A DNA stretch of 64,000 nucleotides, taken from positions 228,589 through 292,588 of the forward strand of contig NZ_JASCTH010000008.1 in the NCBI RefSeq assembly GCF_030009775.1, in the 5' to 3' direction. Positions 58,875 through 64,000 of this stretch are shown in pieces. Positions within the stretch are counted from its first letter, which is position 1. Every line of letters begins with the position of its first letter. The DNA is from Actinoplanes sandaracinus. Its GTDB lineage: Bacteria > Actinomycetota > Actinomycetes > Mycobacteriales > Micromonosporaceae. Below the pieces are notes generated by a model. The model was given only the letters and a program-made list of their open reading frames with translations. It was not told the origin of the DNA and searched no databases. Both the position numbers and the translations under genes were made by a program.

Positions 58875-59867
58875 TTACGGCCCGAACGGGTCGGGGCGCT
58901 TCTCCAGCAGCTCGTGCAAGGTCGCCTGGATGGTTTCGCGGACCTGGTCAGCCAGGTTGTAAACGACCAGAGGATCGTCCGCGAACTCCGTCAGATGCGC
59001 GGTGGGGATCGGCGGGCAGAACTGGATCAGCCACTTGCTCGGCAACGGCACCATGCCCAGCGGTCCCAGCCAGGGGAACGTCGGGGTGACCGGGAAGTAG
59101 GGCACACCGAGCAGCCGGGCCAGCGGTTTCAGGTCAGCCAGGATCGGATAGATCTCCTCGGCGCCGACGATCGCCACCGGGACGATCGGGGTGCCGGTGC
59201 GCAGAGCCGCCGAGACGAACCCGCCCCGGCCGAACCGCTGCAACTTGTAGCGGTCGGCGAACCGCTTCCCGATGCCCTTGAAGCCTTCCGGGAAGACTCC
59301 GACCAGCTGCCCCGAGTTCATCAGGCGCTCGGCGTCGGGGTTGCAGGCCACGGTGGCGCCGGCCGCACGAGCCAGCTCGCTCATCACCGGCATCCGGAAG
59401 ACCAGGTCGGCGCCGAGCAGGCGCAGATGCCGCTGGCGGGGGTGCTTGTCGCGCAGCGCGACGGTGAGCATCAGAGCGTCGAGCGCGATCGTGCCGGAGT
59501 GGTTGCCGACCACCAGGCCGCTGCCGTCGGCCGGAACGTTCTCGATACCGAACACCTCGGTCCGGAACCAGTCCCGGTAGAGGAGCTTGAGCACCGGGTG
59601 GAAGAGCGCGTCGGCCAGTTCCGGGTCGAATCCGAACTCGTCCACCTCGTACGCCCCGGCCAGCCGCCGCCGGAGGAACGCCAGGCCGTCGGCGACCCGC
59701 CGGTCCCAGACGTCCAGGCCGTCGTCGGCCTCGGCGGGCGGTGCGGGCCGCGGGGCGGGTTTCTCCGGCACCGGCCGGCGCCCGTTGACCCGCTGCACCG
59801 GCGGCGGGCCGGGAAGCTGGAAGTCGGTGTGCCCGGGAAGCATGTCGCGGAACTCGTCCTGGCTCAC
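58875..59867 (-). CDS. PlsC-type lysophospholipid acyltransferase
   Basis: 330-residue acyltransferase (SCO3325/Rv0502 position). Active-site motif NHSGTIALD (NHxxxxD) at about 130, second motif FPEGFKGIGKRF, third region PIVPVAIVGAEEIYP. The N-terminus is Pro-rich and disordered. It adds an acyl chain to a lysophospholipid or related glycerolipid at the membrane. The GTG start overlaps the stop of the upstream epimerase gene by 4 bases (same strand), so the two are coupled, as in streptomycetes and mycobacteria. Confidence 0.92.
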   Translation of the reverse strand: MSQDEFRDMLPGHTDFQLPGPPPVQRVNGRRPVPEKPAPRPAPPAEADDGLDVWDRRVADGLAFLRRRLAGAYEVDEFGFDPELADALFHPVLKLLYRDWFRTEVFGIENVPADGSGLVVGNHSGTIALDALMLTVALRDKHPRQRHLRLLGADLVFRMPVMSELARAAGATVACNPDAERLMNSGQLVGVFPEGFKGIGKRFADRYKLQRFGRGGFVSAALRTGTPIVPVAIVGAEEIYPILADLKPLARLLGVPYFPVTPTFPWLGPLGMVPLPSKWLIQFCPPIPTAHLTEFADDPLVVYNLADQVRETIQATLHELLEKRPDPFGP

Positions 59868-60940
59868 GAGCGCTCACTTCCCGCCGGTGCGGGCTCGGCC
59901 GCTGCCCGGACCCGGCGGATGCCGTCCAGAATCGCGCTCTCGGCGGCGGCGAGCCGGTCGGCGGTCAGCGTCGAGCCGGCCACATGCGCCTGGATGAAGT
60001 CCTCGAAGGCGGCCACGGTGCTGCGCGGGGTGAAGCCGAACTCGTTGATCAACCGGGTGGTGTCCACCACCCGACCGTGCACGAAGAGGTCGATCTGGTC
60101 CATCCCGATCTGCTCGACACCGAGGTTCCGCAGCAGGGCCGCCCCGGCGGAGAGGGCCGACTCGGGCAGTGGCAGGGAGATCCGCCCGGCCCGGCGGACC
60201 GCCTGGGAGAGCATCAGGACACCGGAGCCGGCGACGTTGAACGTGCCCGGGTGATCCTCGGTGACCGAGCGGTGCAGGATCTCCAGCGCGTCGTCGGCGT
60301 GCACGAACTGGAGCCGGGCGTCGCGGCCGAGCACGGTGGGCACCACCGGCTGGGCGAAATAACGGGTCAACGACGTCTCGGCGGACGAGCTGATCATGGG
60401 GGCGAAGCGCAGGACGGTCGCCGCGACCTCGGGCCGGCGGCGGCGGAATCCGCGGACGTACCCCTCGATGTCGAGGATGTCGCGGGCGAACGAGCCACGC
60501 GGGACCGCACGGGGCTCGGTGTCCTCGGTGAAGACCGCGGGGTCGCGGAACGAGGCGCCGTAGGCGGCCGTGGAGGAGCGCACCACGAGCTTGCGCAGGC
60601 CGGGAGCGCCCTGGGCGGCGGCCAGCACCTGCATGGTGCCGATGACGTTCTGTTCCTTCATCGCCGCGCGGCCGCCGTGCTGGGCGTCGGGCACGCTGGT
60701 CATGGCCAGGTGGACGACGGCCTCGGCACCGAGGTCGGCGATGGCCTCGGTGGCGGCACGCGCGTCGGCCCGGATCCGCTCCACACCGTCGAGCAGGCCG
60801 AGAAGGCCTGCCGGCGGGTCATGCGGATCCAGACCGACCACACGGTCGATTCGAGGATCTGCGGCGAGGCGTGCGGCCACCCGAGCGCCGATATAACGGC
60901 TTACTCCGGTGACCACGACAACGCTGGGTGGTGAGGTCAC
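59864..60940 (-). CDS. NAD-dependent epimerase/dehydratase family protein
   Basis: 358-residue extended SDR. NAD motif VVVTGVSRYIGARVAARLA (G-x-x-x-x-I-G, a variant of GxxGxxG), DP at the end of strand 2 in VVGLDPHDP, VVRSSTAAYG, with catalytic Tyr absent from the classic YxxxK place (ILDIEGYVRGFRRR holds Tyr), so it may bind NAD without epimerising. It is the SCO3326/Rv0501 counterpart. The GTG at 60940 is chosen; AAAGG lies about 10 bases upstream. It is coupled to the acyltransferase gene. Confidence 0.9.
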   Translation of the reverse strand: MTSPPSVVVVTGVSRYIGARVAARLAADPRIDRVVGLDPHDPPAGLLGLLDGVERIRADARAATEAIADLGAEAVVHLAMTSVPDAQHGGRAAMKEQNVIGTMQVLAAAQGAPGLRKLVVRSSTAAYGASFRDPAVFTEDTEPRAVPRGSFARDILDIEGYVRGFRRRRPEVAATVLRFAPMISSSAETSLTRYFAQPVVPTVLGRDARLQFVHADDALEILHRSVTEDHPGTFNVAGSGVLMLSQAVRRAGRISLPLPESALSAGAALLRNLGVEQIGMDQIDLFVHGRVVDTTRLINEFGFTPRSTVAAFEDFIQAHVAGSTLTADRLAAAESAILDGIRRVRAAAEPAPAGSERS

Positions 60941-61019
60941 CAAGGAGGCACCTTTCGATGCGCGGCCTCGAACATTAGGCAAGTGCCGTCACTGGCCGGG
61001 AGATGGTCCCGGCCGACGA

Positions 61020-61121
61020 TCACTTGCCGAGACGGCGACGCTGGACGCGGGTCTTGCGCAGCAGCTTGCGGTGCTTCTTCTTCGCCATACGCTTGCGGCG
61101 CTTCTTGACCACGGAGCCCAT
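61020..61121 (-). CDS. Small ribosomal protein bS22 (AURKAIP1/COX24 domain)
   Basis: 33-residue, extremely basic protein, [20 protein letters not shown] and ending RVQRRRLGK. This is the actinobacterial ribosomal protein bS22, found in mycobacterial and streptomycete ribosomes, with the AURKAIP1/COX24 domain (Rv0500B/SCO3327 position). AGAGG lies 8 bases before the ATG at 61121. The gene is short enough to be missed by gene finders. It lies between bdtA upstream and the epimerase gene downstream, the conserved order. Confidence 0.94.
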   Translation of the reverse strand: MGSVVKKRRKRMAKKKHRKLLRKTRVQRRRLGK

Positions 61122-61296
61122 ACGAAAAGCCTCTCGAAACCATGTGAATGGAACCGGCGCGCCCCGAAAAGAGCGCGACCGGAAGCCGGACTGGGATGGG
61201 ACCCGGAGTAACGGACGATCCGGGATCCAACCGGTCCAGCGTAGCGGCATGCCGCAGCGGGGCCAACACGGCCCCGTTCGTCAGGCGCCTGCTTCG

Positions 61297-61509
61297 TTAG
61301 GCACTGCGCGAGAACGCGCCGCGAAGATACTCGTGTACCGCGTGCTCAGGCACCCGGAAGGAGCGGCCGACCCGTACCGCGGTGAGGTCACCACCGTGCA
61401 CGAGCCGGTAGACGGTCATCTTGGAAACCCGCATGAGCGCGGCCACCTCGGCCACCGTCAGGAACCGTACCTCCGAGAGTCGTTCCTCGGTCTGGGCTGG
61501 ACCCGTCAT
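61297..61509 (-). CDS. bdtA: BdtA-like excisionase-family DNA-binding protein
   Basis: 70-residue MerR/excisionase-type protein. The winged-helix domain is FLTVAEVAALMRVSKMTVYRLVHGG with the recognition helix SKMTVYRLVHGG, then TAVRVGRSFRVPEHAVHEYL. It is the ortholog of SCO3328 (bdtA), a target of BldD, and of Rv0500A. ATG 61509 is used; the longer frame lacks a site. In mycobacteria it lies just upstream of the same bS22-epimerase-acyltransferase genes. The DNA targets are unknown. Confidence 0.88.
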   Translation of the reverse strand: MTGPAQTEERLSEVRFLTVAEVAALMRVSKMTVYRLVHGGDLTAVRVGRSFRVPEHAVHEYLRGAFSRSA

Positions 61510-61690
61510 CTCGTCGCACCGATCCTTTCGCAGGCACGATCCGCCGCGGCCGGAGGATCCCGGACGCCGCGGGGACCACGTGCGTGTCATCAGAACGGTA
61601 TCGAGACGGCTGTGACCAACGCGATACGTTCCGTGAAATGCCCACAAAAAGTCAAGCGCGACACGCCGGTTCTGTGGCGATATGGACCCT

Positions 61691-62611
61691 TTACTTACGG
61701 GAAGCGACGGCTCGTGCCACGAAACCGGCGTGCGCCGGGCTGGCGGCGAGGCGGCGCATCAGATAGCCGTACCACTGATCGCCGTAAGGCAGGTAGATCC
61801 GCACCGTGTGGCCGCCGCCGGCCAGCCGGGCCTGCTCCTCCGGGCGCACGCCGTAAAGAAGCTGGAACTCGTACTCCCCGGTGGAGCGGTCGAACCAGCG
61901 GGCCCGGTCCTCGGTGATCGAGATCAGCCGAGGGTCGTGGGTCGCCACCATCGGGTACCCCTCCCCCGACATCAGGATGTTCAGGCAGCGCACGAACGAC
62001 TTGTCCACGTCCAGCGCGGACTGGAACGCCACCGACTCGGGTTCCGAGTACGCCCCCTTGCAGAGCCGCACTCGCGACCCGGCCGTCGCCAGTTCCCGGC
62101 AGTCGCCCTCGGTCCGCCGCAGATGCGCCTGAAGCACCGCCCCCGTGGACGGATGGTCGCGCCGCAACTCGACGACGGCCTCCAGGGTCGCGTCGGTGGT
62201 GCTGTGGTCCTCGGCGTCCAGGGTCACCGTGGTGCCCGCCTCGGCCGCCGCGGCGCAGATCGCGTGGGCATGCTCGTACGCCAGCTTCTCGTCGATCGCC
62301 TGGCCGAGCGCCGAGAGCTTCACGCTGACCTCGACCGCCGGAGTCAGCCCGGCGTCACGCAGCCGGCCCAGCACCGCGAGGTACTCGTCGCGGACGGCCG
62401 TCGCCTGCTCCGCGGTGCGGGTCTCCGCGCCCAGATGATCGAGGCTGACGGCCAGGCCGTCGTCGGCCAGTTCGCGACTGACCCGCACAGCCTCCTCGGC
62501 ACTGTGGCCGGCGACGAACCGCTGCACGATCCCCCTGCTGACAGGGGCGGACTCGACCAGTCGCCCGAGCCGGGCGGACCCGGCCGCGGCGAGAAACAGG
62601 GAACGGAGCAT
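61691..62611 (-). CDS. Proline dehydrogenase
   Basis: 306-residue monofunctional PRODH, an FAD enzyme that oxidises proline to pyrroline-5-carboxylate. Seen: VSLDHLGAETRT, VEVSVKLSALGQAID, VTLDAEDHSTTDATL, VRLCKGAYSEPESVAF, and the C-terminal YLPYGDQWYGYLMRRLAASPAH, where the two Arg bind the proline carboxylate. The start at ATG 62611 gives MLRSLFLAAAGSARLG, the usual opening. No P5C dehydrogenase is adjacent. It is divergent from the CGNR gene. Confidence 0.95.
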   Translation of the reverse strand: MLRSLFLAAAGSARLGRLVESAPVSRGIVQRFVAGHSAEEAVRVSRELADDGLAVSLDHLGAETRTAEQATAVRDEYLAVLGRLRDAGLTPAVEVSVKLSALGQAIDEKLAYEHAHAICAAAAEAGTTVTLDAEDHSTTDATLEAVVELRRDHPSTGAVLQAHLRRTEGDCRELATAGSRVRLCKGAYSEPESVAFQSALDVDKSFVRCLNILMSGEGYPMVATHDPRLISITEDRARWFDRSTGEYEFQLLYGVRPEEQARLAGGGHTVRIYLPYGDQWYGYLMRRLAASPAHAGFVARAVASRK

Positions 62612-62721
62612 GGGCCGAGCGTAACGTCCGGGCCCCGGCCGGCACCCAGGGTGCGGGCGGGGTTCCCACTTACCAGACCCGATGGCGCAGCACATACGTG
62701 TCCCATCGGGCCGGGTGCCGC

Positions 62722-62727
62722 TACCGT
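62722..62727 (+). promoter_or_regulatory. Putative leaderless -10 element
   Basis: TACCGT followed by 6 bases and GTG at 62734; no ribosome site. Confidence 0.45.
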
Positions 62728-62733
62728 TGTCGG

Positions 62734-63273
62734 GTGAACTTCGATGCGTACGCCCGGACGGCGATCGACCTCGTCAACGCCGGTCTGGACGATCTCGCCG
62801 GGCTGCGGGCACTGTTCTCCGGCGAGCAGGCATACATGCGCGACCAGGTCGCCGAGAAGGACCTGGTCCCGTTCCGCCGCGCCCAGCGCCGGCTGCGTGA
62901 GGTCTTCGAGTTCGGCACCTCCGGGCGCGACGCCGAGGCCGTGCACGAGCTGAACGGCCTCCTCGAGGCCTATCCGGTGCAGCCACGCATCTCCGGGCAC
63001 GACGCCAGCGACTGGCACATGCACGTGACCAGCCGCGGCTCGTCGGTCAGCGCGGAATACCTCGCGGGCGCCGTCTGGGGTCTGTCCGTCTGGCTCTGCG
63101 AGTTCGGCAGCGCCCGTTTCGGCATCTGCGCCGACGAGCGGTGCGGCAACGTCTACCTGGACACGTCATCCAACAACTGCCGGCGCTTCTGCTCGGAGCG
63201 CTGCGCCACCCGGTCGCACGTGGCCGCGCACCGGGCCCGCAAACGGGCCGCCGAGAACCTCACCCCCGCGTGA
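62734..63273 (+). CDS. CGNR zinc-finger protein
   Basis: 179 residues with the N-terminal ABATE domain (NFDAYARTAIDLVNAGLDDLAGL) and a C-terminal CGNR zinc finger. The finger reads FGICADERCGNVYLDTSSNNCRRFCSERCATRSHVAAHRARKR, shown here in part by its C-x4-C, C-x3-C pattern and the CGNVYLD element. The CGNR motif is CGNV here. The family is thought to regulate transcription in response to stress; DNA binding is likely via the finger. GTG 62734 is the start, from a probable leaderless transcript. Confidence 0.9.
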   Translation: MNFDAYARTAIDLVNAGLDDLAGLRALFSGEQAYMRDQVAEKDLVPFRRAQRRLREVFEFGTSGRDAEAVHELNGLLEAYPVQPRISGHDASDWHMHVTSRGSSVSAEYLAGAVWGLSVWLCEFGSARFGICADERCGNVYLDTSSNNCRRFCSERCATRSHVAAHRARKRAAENLTPA

Positions 63274-63312
63274 CCGCGGCGCGTTCCGCCCGCCGGCGCC
63301 GAGGCGCCGGCC

Positions 63313-64000
63313 TCAGGGCCGCAATGCCGCCGAGCCCGAGGCGAGGCCGTCGGACACGGTCGGCTCCAGGTGGCGCCGGGCGAATTCCAGCGCCTCCCGG
63401 AGGTCCGCCTCGCGTGCCGGGCGGCTCGCCGCTTTCCGGGTGGAGACCTCCAGCGCCACCGAGCCGGTGAACCCACGGCCGGCCAGCGACCGCAACAGCT
63501 CCGCGCATGGCTGGTTGCCACGGCCCGGGACCAGATGCTCGTCACGGCCCTCGCCCGTCCCGTCGCCGAGGTGCACGTGCCGCAGGCCGGGGCCCATCCG
63601 GTCGGCCAGCTCCAGAGCGTCGATCCGTGACGCGGCACAGTGCGACAGGTCCAGCGTGTACGCGTCGAAGCCGGTCTCGGTCGGATCCCACCCCGGGTTG
63701 TAAGGCACCACCCAGCGGCCGGCCATCTTGACCGGGAACATGTTCTCCACCGCGAAGGTCAGGTCGGGATGCCGGCCGCTGACCTTGGCCAGCCCCTCGG
63801 CGAAGTTGCGCGCGTAATCACCCTGCCAGCGGAACGGCGGGTGCACCACCACCGTCGGCGCGCCCAGGGACTCGGCGAGCTGAGCGGCCCGGCTGAGCCG
63901 TTCCCAGGGGTCGGAACTCCACACCCGCTGCGTCACCAGCAGGCAGGGGGCGTGGACCGAGAGAACCGGCACGCCGTAGTGGTCGGCCAGCCCCTTGAGG
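63313..64000 (-). CDS. Sugar phosphate isomerase/epimerase-like TIM barrel, 5' end outside window
   Basis: Partial gene: the stop is at 63313-63315, and the frame stays open to the window edge (LKGLADHYGVPVLSVHAP...), so the start lies beyond 64000. Motifs of the AP-endonuclease/xylose-isomerase-like TIM barrel family: VPVLSVHAPCLL, APTVVVHPPFRW, LTFAVENMFP (metal Glu), YTLDLSHCAAS, RHVHLGDGTGEGRDEHLVPG and VALEVSTRKA. It is the Rv0498-type protein that precedes proC in mycobacteria, which extends the shared order to the window's right end. The substrate is unknown. Confidence 0.85.
   Translation of the reverse strand, partial: LKGLADHYGVPVLSVHAPCLLVTQRVWSSDPWERLSRAAQLAESLGAPTVVVHPPFRWQGDYARNFAEGLAKVSGRHPDLTFAVENMFPVKMAGRWVVPYNPGWDPTETGFDAYTLDLSHCAASRIDALELADRMGPGLRHVHLGDGTGEGRDEHLVPGRGNQPCAELLRSLAGRGFTGSVALEVSTRKAASRPAREADLREALEFARRHLEPTVSDGLASGSAALRP

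Overview
The window is very GC-rich, densely packed chromosomal DNA with many GTG starts and 4-base GTGA/ATGA gene overlaps. It comes from a filamentous, sporulating actinobacterium, most likely Micromonosporaceae (Actinoplanes-like). I base this on the content: a BldN-type sigma factor with an RsbN-type anti-sigma, a BdtA-like regulator, the rex-hemA-hemC-hemD operon, SepX/GlpR beside Glp, a DUF3117 protein and an intein-bearing Rv2578c-type radical SAM protein. I saw no prophage, insertion sequence, CRISPR array, tRNA or rRNA. Gene-order comparisons with M. tuberculosis and S. coelicolor are from memory.

Region 1 (1-8.1 kb) is a conserved block, FmdB/Ruc-like chaperone - 5-FCL - galU - glp(moeA) - rimJ - sepX, with a GGDEF/HAMP/GAF diguanylate cyclase inserted next to galU. 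The Ruc-like gene carries an almost perfect CIRCE element. Region 2 (8-16 kb) holds small membrane and conserved hypothetical proteins, a RecB-like nuclease, MarC, a PHP phosphoesterase, a bPH2 protein, a 52-residue membrane peptide and a SpoU methyltransferase. Region 3 (16-26 kb) has a thioredoxin, then an SOS-box-controlled radical SAM gene interrupted by an intein exactly at a cluster cysteine. After these come CoA-binding, DUF4190, SDR, lipoprotein, EamA, HAD, MgtE_N-CBS and DUF1003 genes. Region 4 (26-36 kb) contains mrp, tatB, htrA and an O-methyltransferase (resembling the Rv1220c-Rv1229c neighbourhood but without sigE-rseA), pepA, DUF3117, a paaX-enoyl-CoA hydratase operon, and a divIVA-domain/SRPBCC/tag operon. 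Region 5 (36-47.6 kb) holds an orphan nuoA, korAB, a TrkA-type potassium channel, a secreted phospholipase A2, a cyclase-ATPase regulator, a second FmdB-like protein, a membrane-anchored lytic transglycosylase and a tandem GNAT protein.

Region 6 (47.7-64 kb) is a long syntenic island: hemB and rex-hemA-hemC-cobA/hemD (with a Rex operator), HAD phosphatase, glutaredoxin, acyl-CoA ligase, bldN, rsbN, acyltransferase, epimerase, bS22, bdtA, proline dehydrogenase, a CGNR protein and a partial TIM-barrel gene. It joins redox-controlled tetrapyrrole synthesis to the developmental sigma factor locus. Two small reading frames precede and overlap the starts of bldN and rsbN.

The most interesting signals are regulatory DNA outside genes: CIRCE, an SOS box, Rex-type boxes, a consensus TGTGA-N6-TCACA palindrome, a candidate BldN promoter, and a recurring leaderless-promoter pattern.
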